Below the pieces are notes generated by a model. That model saw only the letters and a program-made list of their open reading frames with translations. It searched no databases and had not been told where the DNA came from. A stretch of DNA of 24,189 nt from the NCBI GenBank assembly GCA_002413185.1, contig DHWM01000155.1, positions 27,314 through 51,502 on the forward strand, written 5' to 3'. Both the position numbers and the translations under genes were made by a program. Positions 1 through 7,444 of the stretch are shown here, one piece after another. Origin of the DNA: Actinobacteria bacterium UBA5182 (GTDB lineage: Bacteria; Actinomycetota; UBA4738). Within the stretch, counting starts at the first letter, position 1, and every line of letters begins with the position of its first letter.

Positions 1-1
1 G

Positions 2-1219
2 CCGGAGGTGCGGGAGGGCGACGACCTCGGGGTCCTGGTGGCGAACGGGATCCGGAGCGCCGGACTCGCCGTGGCGAACGGTGACGTCATCGTGATCACG
101 CAGAAGGTCGTGTCGAAGGCGGAGGGACGGGTGGTGGCCGAACCGCCGGACGGAAAGGCCGCCGTGGTGGCGGGCGAGATTCGCCGGGTCGTGGCGCGGC
201 GAGGGGACCTGGTCATCGGGGAGACCCGGCACGGGTTCGTGTGCGCCAACGGCGGTGTGGACGCCTCGAACGTCGCGGAAGGGTTCCTGGCGCTGCTGCC
301 GGAGGACCCCGACGGCTCCGCCGAGCGGCTTCGGTCCTGCCTGGCGGAGGCGTTCGGGGCGACCGTCGGCGTGGTGATCACGGACACCTTCGGCCGGGCG
401 TGGCGACACGGCCTGGTGAACGTCGCCATCGGATGCGCCGGCCTCCCGGCCGTGATCGATCTGAGAGGCACGAAGGACGCCTCGGGCCGGCTTCTCGAAG
501 TGACCATCGTGGCGTTGGCTGACGAGGTGGCCGCGGCGTCGGGACTGGTCATGGGGAAGGCCGACGGGGTCCCTGTGGCGATCGTTCGCGGCCTTCGGCT
601 ACCCGAGGACGCGGCGCCGTCGCCCGCGTCCCTGCTGGTCCGGGCGCCCGGGGAGGACCTGTTCCGCGAGTCGCCGCTCCAGGCGGTGCAGGCCAGGGGA
701 GCCGGGTCGAGGGCACGGTTCGGCCCGGAGCCAGTCCCGGACGAGGCGTTGCTGCAGGCGATCCGGGCAGCCGGGGCCGCGTCGGACCGGGAGGTACCGG
801 ATGCGCCACTGTTCGTCGTGTTGCGATCGAGGGCGGCCCGGGCACGGCTCTTGGCCTCGGCCGGGGTCCAATGGACGGCGGCGGGGATGGCCGACGCCCC
901 GGGCCTCGTCGTCCCGTTCGTGCGGACGGATTCCGGCGAGACCGGCGACGCCGGGTTCTCGGAGGCGTCAGGGCAACGGGGCTCGCTTCTCCTGCGAACG
1001 GGCCAGGCCCTCGAGCGGCTTCTTCTGGCGCTTCGAGCCCAGGGCCTGGCGGTCGCATGGATCACCTCGCCGGGGTCTCGCCACGACGAGATCCGGGAAG
1101 CGCTCGGCCTGGATGAGGGATGGGACCCGCTGGGGTGCGTCGCGGCAGGCTGGAAGGTGGATGCAGACGAACCCGAGCCGGTCTTCGATCCCGCCCAGGC
1201 CGTCCGCTTCGTCGACTGA
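2..1219 (+). CDS. fbiB: Coenzyme F420:L-glutamate ligase with C-terminal nitroreductase-like domain (5' truncated by window edge)
   Basis: This is a two-domain FbiB-type enzyme. The N-terminal CofE domain (about residues 1-230 of the visible chain) adds L-glutamates to F420-0 using GTP. Visible family signatures are the REGDDL segment at the left edge, ITQKVVSKAEGR, ITDTFGRAWRHG and the VNVAIG segment. The C-terminal part (about 235-403) is an FMN/nitroreductase-like domain, which in mycobacterial FbiB reduces dehydro-F420-0. The first in-window start is GTG at 8, but the frame is open to the left edge and CofE proteins carry a few residues before the REGDD segment, so the true start lies outside the window. 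The stop is at 1217-1219. The broken mobA frame follows 31 nt later on the same strand. Family and domain order are clear; only the 5' end is missing. Confidence 0.93.
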   Translation, partial: PEVREGDDLGVLVANGIRSAGLAVANGDVIVITQKVVSKAEGRVVAEPPDGKAAVVAGEIRRVVARRGDLVIGETRHGFVCANGGVDASNVAEGFLALLPEDPDGSAERLRSCLAEAFGATVGVVITDTFGRAWRHGLVNVAIGCAGLPAVIDLRGTKDASGRLLEVTIVALADEVAAASGLVMGKADGVPVAIVRGLRLPEDAAPSPASLLVRAPGEDLFRESPLQAVQARGAGSRARFGPEPVPDEALLQAIRAAGAASDREVPDAPLFVVLRSRAARARLLASAGVQWTAAGMADAPGLVVPFVRTDSGETGDAGFSEASGQRGSLLLRTGQALERLLLALRAQGLAVAWITSPGSRHDEIREALGLDEGWDPLGCVAAGWKVDADEPEPVFDPAQAVRFVD

Positions 1220-1250
1220 TCGAGCGGCGGGCGAGCGCGGCGATGCCGGG

Positions 1251-1910
1251 GTGAGCACCAGGCCTCTGGCGGGGCTGCTGCTGTGCGGAGGCCACAGCCG
1301 GCGGATGGGTTCCGACAAGGCGTTGTGGAGTTGGATGGAGAACCACTGATCGTTCGGGTGGCGTCGCGACTGGCTGCGGCAGCGGACCCGGTGATCCTGG
1401 CGCCCGGCCGCATCGGGAGGTTCGCCGGCGTTTCGGGGCTCCCGGGGCTGGAGGTCGACGACGAGATGCCGGGGGCGGGTCCTCTGGGCGGGCTCGTGGC
1501 CGGCCTGGCCGCATCTCCCCACGACCTGACCCCCGTGGTGGCGGTGGACATGCCGTTCGCCGACAGCCGTGCTTCGGCTGCTGGCTTGGCTCCACGCAGG
1601 AGAAGACGCGGTGGTTCCGGCGACGGCCCAGGGCGTCCAACCCCTGCACGCGGTGTATCACCGGAGCTCGATCCCAGTCCTCCGAGCCGCGCTGGCGAGC
1701 GGCGGATATCGATTGCGAGACACGCTCGGTGCGCTTCGGATCCGGGAGGTCGGCGCGGACGAATGGAGCCGGGCCGACCCCACGGGACGGTTCGCGGTGA
1801 ACGTGAACCGTCCCGCCGACCTGGATCGAGGCGGCCGCCGGCCCGGCGGGAACCCTGCCTATAGTCCTGCCGAGTTCGGGTTTCGGAAGGAGGGACACGA
1901 AGATGGCTGA
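1251..1910 (+). pseudogene. mobA: Molybdenum cofactor guanylyltransferase, reading frame broken by two frameshifts
   Basis: MobA transfers GMP from GTP to molybdopterin in the cytoplasm. All family blocks are present but spread over two frames. GTG 1251 opens with LLLCGG, SRRMG and DKAL, then stops at 1347-1349. The continuation VELDGEPLIV, PGAGPLGGL and VAVDMPF reads in the +1 frame from about 1322 to 1565. The C-terminal half (VLRLLAWL, LHAVYHRSS, FAVNVNRPADL) returns to the first frame and runs to TGA 1908-1910. One missing G near 1322-1328 and one extra base near 1565-1570 would restore a full MobA. The net shift is zero, which fits either a recent pseudogene or two base-calling errors. 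The end overlaps the next gene's ATG at 1903. Identity as MobA is solid; whether the gene works is undecided. Confidence 0.8.
1860..1865 (+). promoter_or_regulatory. -10 promoter element upstream of the DUF5654 gene
   Basis: TATAGT stands out in GC-rich sequence and fits the TAnnnT form seen before several genes here. The predicted transcript start is near 1872. A strong ribosome binding site AAGGAGGG (1887-1894) follows, 8 nt before ATG 1903. No clear -35 box was seen. The site lies inside the 3' end of the broken mobA frame, so the downstream gene need not depend on mobA transcription. Confidence 0.5.
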
Positions 1911-2340
1911 TGACGACGAGTTGGGCGGGTCGGCGGCGGCGCCTGGTGATGAGGTGGCGGCCGCAGCCGAAGGCTCGACGGCTCCTGAAGGGTCGACGGC
2001 TCCCGGCGACCCGGGAAGACCCGGGGGCTCGCAGTGGGAGATGGTTCCAAGGGTCGGGGTGGTCGTCCAGCAGACCAGCCGGTTCAGCCGCGAATTCGTG
2101 GCGACGATGATCTCGCTGGCGAGCGCCGCGTTCGGGGTGGTGGCCGCGCTGGCCTGGAACTCCGCCATCACGACGCTGTTCGCCCGGTTCGGGAGCAGGG
2201 GACGGATCAGCGCCCTGTTCATCTACGCCGTCGTGGTCACGTTGATAGGTGTCACGGTGATCGTGCTGCTGGGGCGGCTGGCCACTCGGATCAACGCGGA
2301 GCCCGTCGAATTCAAGTACCCGGGCGTCCCGAGGAGCTGA
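1903..2340 (+). CDS. DUF5654 family membrane protein
   Basis: A 145-residue protein. The first 45 or so residues are acidic and low complexity, with a tandem EGSTAP repeat. They are followed by the DUF5654 core: FSREFVATMISLASAAFGVVA, then AALAWNSAI, then a second hydrophobic helix (about residues 104-126). Two membrane helices are predicted. The core phrase of Phe-Val, Ala-Ala-Phe-Gly and Ala-Trp-Asn-x-Ala-Ile is what I recognise as the family signature; its function is unknown. The start is set by AAGGAGGG at 1887-1894. The gene overlaps the end of the mobA frame by 8 nt and precedes the DUF3105 pair by 44 nt, so these small envelope genes may share a role. Confidence 0.8.
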   Translation: MADDDELGGSAAAPGDEVAAAAEGSTAPEGSTAPGDPGRPGGSQWEMVPRVGVVVQQTSRFSREFVATMISLASAAFGVVAALAWNSAITTLFARFGSRGRISALFIYAVVVTLIGVTVIVLLGRLATRINAEPVEFKYPGVPRS

Positions 2341-2367
2341 CCCGGGCCTGAGGCGCCGGCCGTCGGC

Positions 2368-2373
2368 TATCCT
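2368..2373 (+). promoter_or_regulatory. -10 promoter element of the first DUF3105 gene
   Basis: TATCCT lies 11 nt before the TTG start at 2385, so transcription from about 2379-2380 would leave a leader of only around 5 nt. This near-leaderless layout explains why no convincing ribosome binding site precedes the TTG. There is no clear -35 element. Confidence 0.4.
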
Positions 2374-2384
2374 CGGGGACCGAA

Positions 2385-3209
2385 TTGGCCAAGAAGAAGC
2401 GCAAACCCTCCGCTGCCGCCACCGCCGCTCGTTCCAGGACGCCGGCGACGCCCGCCGTGACGACCCCGGCCGCCACGCCGGGCGGGCCCAACCGTCCGGC
2501 CCGCAAGGAGGAGGCCCGCCGGCAGCGGGAAGCGCTCCGCAGGAGGATGGCCCGCCGCCGCTACTACCGCGTGGGCGGGGCGGTTCTGGCAGTGGTGCTG
2601 GTGGCGTCGACGTTCGGCATCCTGGCCGGGTTCCAGATCGGACCCTTCGAATCGGCGAGCAAGGCGGCCGGGTGCGGTCCGGTCGTGACCGTCCGGCCGT
2701 ACCCGGGGAAGGTCGACCGTGCCCACATCTCGGCGCAGGGTGCGGTGAAGACGCCCCCGCCGCTCTCCACCTACCCCGGCGCCGGTACCCACCCACCCGT
2801 GTCGGGCCCGCACAACCCCGTCCCACTCCCGGCCGGCGTCTATTCCAATCCTCCCGCCGTCGACCGGGTGATCCACTCGTTGGAACATGGCTCCGTGGCC
2901 ATCTGGTACTCCCCCAGAGCGGCCGGGACGTCTGCGGTCACCGACATCCGAACGTTCTTCCGAGATCCCGTGAACAACGACCACGTCATCGTGGCACCGT
3001 TCGACTATCCGGATCAGGGACGGGCGGGACATCTTCCGGCCGGCAAGCAGATGGTCCTGGTGTTCTGGCATCACTCCCAGTCCTGCGACACGGCCAGCCT
3101 CGCCGCGGTCCGTTCCTTCGTCGACCATTACCGCATCCCCTCCACCCGGATTCCCCCGCTCGGCTATCCGCAGGACGGCGCGCCCGAGCCCGGAAGTCCG
3201 ATCGGCTAG
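2385..3209 (+). CDS. DUF3105 domain protein, membrane anchored (first of a tandem pair)
   Basis: A 274-residue protein starting at TTG. Residues 1-60 are very basic and low complexity (Lys, Arg, Ala, Pro-rich), followed by one membrane helix (about 62-82). The rest is a DUF3105 domain placed outside the membrane. Conserved family points are visible: CGPV after the helix, SGPHNPVP, GVYSNPPAV, HSLEHG, HVIVAPFDYP and FWHH followed by a Cys. The recurring histidines and the Cys pair suggest a metal or redox site, but the function is not established. TTG 2385 is the only usable start and sits just after a -10 box. The next gene, 25 nt downstream, is a clear paralog, indicating local duplication. 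Confidence 0.85.
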   Translation: MAKKKRKPSAAATAARSRTPATPAVTTPAATPGGPNRPARKEEARRQREALRRRMARRRYYRVGGAVLAVVLVASTFGILAGFQIGPFESASKAAGCGPVVTVRPYPGKVDRAHISAQGAVKTPPPLSTYPGAGTHPPVSGPHNPVPLPAGVYSNPPAVDRVIHSLEHGSVAIWYSPRAAGTSAVTDIRTFFRDPVNNDHVIVAPFDYPDQGRAGHLPAGKQMVLVFWHHSQSCDTASLAAVRSFVDHYRIPSTRIPPLGYPQDGAPEPGSPIG

Positions 3210-3234
3210 CAGCGACTCGTCACCTCGCCTGACC

Positions 3235-3996
3235 GTGGCGAAGTCGAAGAAACGCCGCCCCCCCTCTCGCGCCGGTGGGCCGTCACGGCCGAGGCCCACG
3301 GGACCCCCCAGGCCCGCCCCCCGGTCCACCCCTCCGGCCGCCAGCCGGTGGTCCCGGCCTCTCCGGTTCCTGGCTGGGACCGTCGTGACGCTGTTCGTCC
3401 TGGGTGGGGCCTACGGGATCGAGGTCTTCATCCACCGAACCACGGCGGAAGAGCACGCGCTGCTCTCGGAGGCTGCCCGGGCGTCGACGACGGCTGGGTG
3501 CTCGCCGGTCCGGGTGACCCAGCCCTATCCGCGCGGACTGGACCGGGCCCACGTCGGACGGATCCCGGCGCTCTCCACCTATCCTTCGGTGCCCCCGGCG
3601 TCCGGGCCGCACGACCCGGTTCCTCTGGGCGCCGGCGTCTACCCCACCCCGCCTCCCATCGCCCGAGCCATCCACTCGCTGGAGCACGCCGCGACCATCG
3701 TGTGGTTCGATCCGGCGGCAGGCTCGCCGCCGGAGGTCCGAAGGATCGAGGCGTTCTTCGCCCGAAGCGGTGAGCGGAACCACGTCATCGTGGCTCCGTA
3801 CAACTATCCGGGGTCGGGGGTCGCCGGGAGGCTTCCCGCCGGGACGCAGATGGCGCTGGTGGGGTGGCATCACCTGCAGACGTGCGCCCGGCCGAGCCTG
3901 GCTGCGGCGTACGCGTTCGTGCACGCCTACCGGTTCGACCTGTGGCAGCCTTGGGCGTACCGGGGGACGGCGCCGGAGAAGTTCGGGCCGATCTGA
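3235..3996 (+). CDS. DUF3105 domain protein, membrane anchored (second of a tandem pair)
   Basis: A 253-residue protein from GTG 3235, a diverged copy of the preceding gene. A Pro/Arg/Lys-rich cytoplasmic tail (1-42) leads into one membrane helix (about 45-65) and an external DUF3105 domain. Shared landmarks are CSPV, LDRAHV, LSTYP, SGPHDPVPLGAGVYP, HSLEHA, NHVIVAPYNYP, LPAGTQM and WHH followed by Cys. The Gly of the first copy's HSLEHG is Ala here. The His and Cys positions kept in both copies are the best candidates for functional residues. The gene ends 31 nt from the convergent nucleotidyltransferase. The function of the family is unknown. Confidence 0.85.
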   Translation: MAKSKKRRPPSRAGGPSRPRPTGPPRPAPRSTPPAASRWSRPLRFLAGTVVTLFVLGGAYGIEVFIHRTTAEEHALLSEAARASTTAGCSPVRVTQPYPRGLDRAHVGRIPALSTYPSVPPASGPHDPVPLGAGVYPTPPPIARAIHSLEHAATIVWFDPAAGSPPEVRRIEAFFARSGERNHVIVAPYNYPGSGVAGRLPAGTQMALVGWHHLQTCARPSLAAAYAFVHAYRFDLWQPWAYRGTAPEKFGPI

Positions 3997-4027
3997 GGTC
4001 CGAGTTCGGTTCGAAAGTGGACGCGGC

Positions 4028-5041
4028 TCAGGCCTCGAGGGTCTGTCCGGCCCCGACCCGAGCTCCCAGCGACCGGACGCCCGCAAGGACGATTGCCCCC
4101 TCGGCCAGGATGGCGCCGTCCAGGCTGGCCCCACCGCCGACGGACGCCGCGGGCCCTACGATGCTCTGGCGGATCTTCGCCTCCGGACCGACCTGCCCGC
4201 CGCGCAGGATCACGGAGTCCTCGACCACGGCCCCCTCGCCAATCCGCGCCTCCGGCCCGACCACCACCCACCGTCCGAGGTGAGCCCGCACCGAGACCCG
4301 AGCCGTCGGATCGACGTGGGGCGCCGCGTACGACAGCCCGCCGACCCTTCCCTCGAGCGCGTCGAAGGTCGCCTGGAGGTACTTCTGGGGCGTTCCCAGG
4401 TCCATCCAGTACGCGGCCGAGACGACGCCGAACACCGGAGCACCCGAGGAGATCAGGCTGGGGAAGACCTCTCGTTCGATGGAGACAGGCCGGTTCGAAG
4501 GGACGTCCCGGATGGCTTCGGGCTCCAGCACGTACGTCCCCGCGTTGATCTCGCCCGGCACCGGCTCGGGGGGCTTCTCCCTGAACTCCCCGACCCTGCC
4601 GGCCTCGTCCACGGTCACCAGCCCGTAGGGGCGGGCGTCGGCCACCGGCGTGAGCGTGATGGTGGCCACCGCGGCGTTCCGGCGGTGCTGGGCCACCAGG
4701 CCGGAGAGGTCGAGGTCGGTGAGGATGTCGCCGTTCAGCACCAGGAACGTCTCTTCCAGGTGCTGGGCAGCGTTGGCGATGGCGCCGCCGGTCCCGAGTG
4801 GCGAGGCCTCGGTGATCCACGTGATGGCAGGGTCCCCCCGCCGGTCGCTCAGGAAGGCGCCGAACGCCGACTCCAGGTAGGAGGATGAGAGCAGGACCTC
4901 GTGCACCCCGTGCCGAGCCAGATGGTCCAGGACGTGGTGCAGGAAGGGCCGGTCCACCAGGGGGATCAGTGGCTTGGGGATCGTCTCGGTGAGGGGTCGA
5001 AGCCTAGTCCCTTCGCCGCCGACCAGCACCACAGCCCTCAT
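4028..5041 (-). CDS. Sugar-1-phosphate nucleotidyltransferase with left-handed beta-helix tail
   Basis: A 337-residue protein. It has the nucleotidyltransferase loop GGEGTRLRPLT (8-18), the PKPL segment (23-26), the sugar-site LGTGGA block (82-87) and the metal-binding Asp in LNGDIL (D105). After about residue 240 come hexapeptide-type repeats (cycles of small and Ile/Val residues such as GEGAVVEDSVI), giving a beta-helix tail. It should make an NDP-sugar in the cytoplasm; the closest general types are mannose-1-phosphate guanylyltransferase and glucose-1-phosphate thymidylyltransferase, and the substrate cannot be fixed from sequence. It is last in the minus-strand glycan operon, 36 nt after the GT2 gene. 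Confidence 0.88.
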   Translation of the reverse strand: MRAVVLVGGEGTRLRPLTETIPKPLIPLVDRPFLHHVLDHLARHGVHEVLLSSSYLESAFGAFLSDRRGDPAITWITEASPLGTGGAIANAAQHLEETFLVLNGDILTDLDLSGLVAQHRRNAAVATITLTPVADARPYGLVTVDEAGRVGEFREKPPEPVPGEINAGTYVLEPEAIRDVPSNRPVSIEREVFPSLISSGAPVFGVVSAAYWMDLGTPQKYLQATFDALEGRVGGLSYAAPHVDPTARVSVRAHLGRWVVVGPEARIGEGAVVEDSVILRGGQVGPEAKIRQSIVGPAASVGGGASLDGAILAEGAIVLAGVRSLGARVGAGQTLEA

Positions 5042-5077
5042 CGGTTCGCCCCGTTCACGGCGAGGACCGTCGGCCGG

Positions 5078-5965
5078 CTACCGGTCGCCCCGGCGCCAGG
5101 AAACGAGCGCGGCGCGGGCTCGCAGGGCCAGCCACACCGATGGACGGAGCGCCGAACGCCACCCCGCCGCGCGGTGCTTCACGAAGTACCTGTAGATGCT
5201 CCTGGAATGCTCGAGCGTCATCCGCTTCGAGCGACCCGTCGAGACTCCCCCGACGTGGAGGACCTCGAGCTCGGGTGAGAACAGCACCTCCCAACCGGCC
5301 GCCCGCATCCTGGTGCACAGATCGACGTCCTCCACGTACATGAAGAACCGCTCGTCCAGGAGCCCCACGTCGTCGAGCGCCGCGCGGTTGATGAGCATGC
5401 ACGAGCCCGACACCCAGTCGACAGAGCGCTCGGACCGGCGGTCCCAGTCCGCCATGGTGTACGCACGGGAGAACGGGTTGTCGTGCCAGAAGGGCCCGAC
5501 GAACGAATGCCCCAGGGCTTGGGCCAGCGAGGGCACCCGCCGGGCCGAGGGGTAGACCGAGCCGTCCGGGTCCTTGACCACGGGCCCGATGGCTCCGGCC
5601 CGAGGATGCTCATGGGCAACCTTCAGCAGTCCCCCCAGCGTCCCGCCCAGGATCTCCGCGTCGGGGTTCAGGAGCAGCACGAACGGAGCGGTGGTGGCCG
5701 TGATGCCCTGATTCACGGCCGCGGCGAACCCTCGGTTCGAGTCGTTCTGGATCAGCCGCGCCTCGGGGTTGTCCTCGATCGCCCGGGCGGCGCTGCCGTC
5801 GACGGAGGCGTTGTCCACCACCACGACGTCGAGCGTGGCATCGCCGCTGGCTTCCCGGGCCGAGCGGAGGCACCGGCTGAGGTACCGGCCGGTGTTGTAG
5901 TTCACCACCACCACGGCGAGGTCTGAAGGCGGGCCGGACTCGACGGGGCGATCGCCGGCGGTCAT
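5078..5965 (-). CDS. Family 2 glycosyltransferase (rhamnosyltransferase-like)
   Basis: A 295-residue GT-A fold enzyme. It opens with LAVVVVNYNTGRYL (about 16-29), followed by the VVVVDNASVDGS nucleotide-binding stretch, NRGFAAAVNQG, the LLNPDAEI acidic motif, WVSGSCMLINR and FFMYVEDVDLC with its acidic catalytic-region pair. This motif set is typical of WbbL-like rhamnosyl or related transferases that act on lipid-linked glycans at the inner face of the membrane. The start at 5965 is chosen because ATG overlaps the upstream gene's stop in a 4-nt ATGA arrangement, giving translational coupling. The frame extends further upstream to 6148, but that part is out-of-frame sequence of the SMR module and has no family similarity. 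Confidence 0.88.
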   Translation of the reverse strand: MTAGDRPVESGPPSDLAVVVVNYNTGRYLSRCLRSAREASGDATLDVVVVDNASVDGSAARAIEDNPEARLIQNDSNRGFAAAVNQGITATTAPFVLLLNPDAEILGGTLGGLLKVAHEHPRAGAIGPVVKDPDGSVYPSARRVPSLAQALGHSFVGPFWHDNPFSRAYTMADWDRRSERSVDWVSGSCMLINRAALDDVGLLDERFFMYVEDVDLCTRMRAAGWEVLFSPELEVLHVGGVSTGRSKRMTLEHSRSIYRYFVKHRAAGWRSALRPSVWLALRARAALVSWRRGDR

Positions 5966-7428
5966 GCCGACTGATGTGTCCGTGAGACCAGCAGGATCCC
6001 GGCGATGATGAAGGCGACGCCAGCCCATCGCAGCGATGACACCTGTTCGTGGAGCACCAGACCGTCGAACAACAGGATGATCACGTAGGTCAGCGACACG
6101 AAGGGGTAGGCGAAGGAGAGCGAGACCCTCGAGAGCACCAGGATCCACACCGCCGCCGAGACCACGAAGGTCAGGAGCCCAGCCACGACGGCGGCGTTCG
6201 AGGCCACCCGGCGGGCCGTGTCCACCGGTGCCTTGAGGTCGAGCGGCAGGGCCCCCCGGTTCGTGACCTGGGTCATCCCGTGCTTCAAGGTGAGCTGCGC
6301 GGCGGCGGCCAGCACCACCGACACCAGGATCAGTCCGAACAGCATGCCTCTTCCTTTCTTCGGCAGCGGGGGTTGAAACTCCGGATCCCAGTCCGCCAGC
6401 TCGGGCGAAACGTCGCGGTCGGCGGCGAACCGCTCCCGAGAAGGTTCGGCCGACGCCGAGGCCAGCGCCTCAGCCAGGCCGTCGTCGCCATCGAACACGA
6501 CGTCGCGTCCCCTCGCCTGCTGGGCCAAGCCTCCCACATCGGCCACCATGGCCACGGTCCCCAGCGCGTGGGCACGGGCCAGGACGCCCGAGGACCAGGA
6601 CTGCCGGTACGGCAACACGACCCAGTCGGCGGCGGCGACCCACAGGTCGAACTCCTCGTCGGAGAGGAACTTCTCCACGAGCTCGGCGCGGTCGGTCCTC
6701 CGGCACGCGTCCCGGAGCTCGGCGAGGTAGGCGTCGTTCTCCCGCGTGTGATCCCGAACCGATCCGACGACGTACAGCGCTCCCGCTCCCCGGCCGTTGG
6801 TCCTGCCGAACGCCGCCACGGCCCGGTCGAAGCCCTTCGACGGCTGGAGAAAGCCGGCGCACACGAACACCGGTCCGGTCCCGCCGAGTCCCAGCTGCTG
6901 CCTGGCCTGCTCTTTCGGCACGGGGTCGGGCAGGACCGAGGCCACCCGGTGGCGGATCAGCGATCCTCGGACGGTGACGCGGTACCCCCCCTCCAGCGCA
7001 TCGCGTTCGGCCTGAGTGTGGAACGAGACGCGCCCAGCCCGGGCGAACGCGAGTCCGAGCAAGGCGTAATCAGGCCGCCACCGGGCCGGGGCGTCGGCCT
7101 CGTGGACCAGGACGTCCAGCTGGGAGCGGCGCACCGCCAGCCACAGCAAGGACAACGAGGTGATGACCTTCGACAAAGGTCTCCGGGGACGGTAGTACAG
7201 CGCTGGCTGGAAGTGCACCAGGATCCGATCGAACCCGCGGCCCATCCGGGCGGCTCGCCGGAGGGCCGCTCCTCCCAAGAACTCGGCTCGGACGTCGCCG
7301 TCACCGTCCGGAGGGGACAGGACGGTCACGTCATGACCGTCCGTCCGTAGCCGCGCCACCTGGTCGCGGGCGTATGCGCCGATGCCGCATCGCCGGGGCG
7401 GGTACGAGGAGACGACGAGGATCTTCAC
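5962..7428 (-). CDS. Fusion of a GT4-like glycosyltransferase with an SMR/EamA-type membrane transporter
   Basis: One uninterrupted 488-residue frame with two parts. Residues 1-345 are a GT-B, GT4-like glycosyltransferase: SSYPPRRCGIGAYA at the N terminus, FVCAGFLQPSKGFDRAV at the start of the donor domain and SSGVLARAHALG near the usual EX7E site, where the first Glu is replaced. Residues 362-488 form a complete small multidrug resistance-type unit with four predicted helices, including AAQLTLKHGMTQ, SLSFAYPFVSLTYVI and GVAFIIAGILLVSR. It resembles ArnE/ArnF-like flippase subunits that move undecaprenyl-linked sugars. Met362 has its own ribosome-binding-like sequence, so the second half may also be made separately. 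Starts 16 nt after wzt; its stop overlaps the GT2 start. Confidence 0.85.
   Translation of the reverse strand: MKILVVSSYPPRRCGIGAYARDQVARLRTDGHDVTVLSPPDGDGDVRAEFLGGAALRRAARMGRGFDRILVHFQPALYYRPRRPLSKVITSLSLLWLAVRRSQLDVLVHEADAPARWRPDYALLGLAFARAGRVSFHTQAERDALEGGYRVTVRGSLIRHRVASVLPDPVPKEQARQQLGLGGTGPVFVCAGFLQPSKGFDRAVAAFGRTNGRGAGALYVVGSVRDHTRENDAYLAELRDACRRTDRAELVEKFLSDEEFDLWVAAADWVVLPYRQSWSSGVLARAHALGTVAMVADVGGLAQQARGRDVVFDGDDGLAEALASASAEPSRERFAADRDVSPELADWDPEFQPPLPKKGRGMLFGLILVSVVLAAAAQLTLKHGMTQVTNRGALPLDLKAPVDTARRVASNAAVVAGLLTFVVSAAVWILVLSRVSLSFAYPFVSLTYVIILLFDGLVLHEQVSSLRWAGVAFIIAGILLVSRTHQSA
6346..6355 (-). promoter_or_regulatory. Possible internal ribosome binding site before the SMR module
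   Basis: On the minus strand AGGA (6352-6355) lies 6 nt before ATG 6345, inside the longer frame. Initiation here would give a free 127-residue four-helix SMR protein (5962-6345). Those bases also encode Lys-Gly-Arg in the linker, so the match may be chance, but its spacing is ideal and the downstream unit is a full-length SMR domain. Confidence 0.4.
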
Positions 7429-7444
7429 GGTGAAACTGGCTGCG

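Noticed and set aside
1251..1910. CofC (2-phospholactate guanylyltransferase) as an alternative to MobA, suggested by the neighbouring F420 gene
   Set aside because: The LLLCGG, SRRMG, DKAL opening and the NVNRPADL ending are MobA signatures; the CofC N-terminal pattern is absent.
5966..6148. Upstream extension of the GT2 gene to 6148
   Set aside because: The extra residues are the out-of-frame reading of the SMR module, and the ATGA overlap at 5962-5965 gives a natural start.
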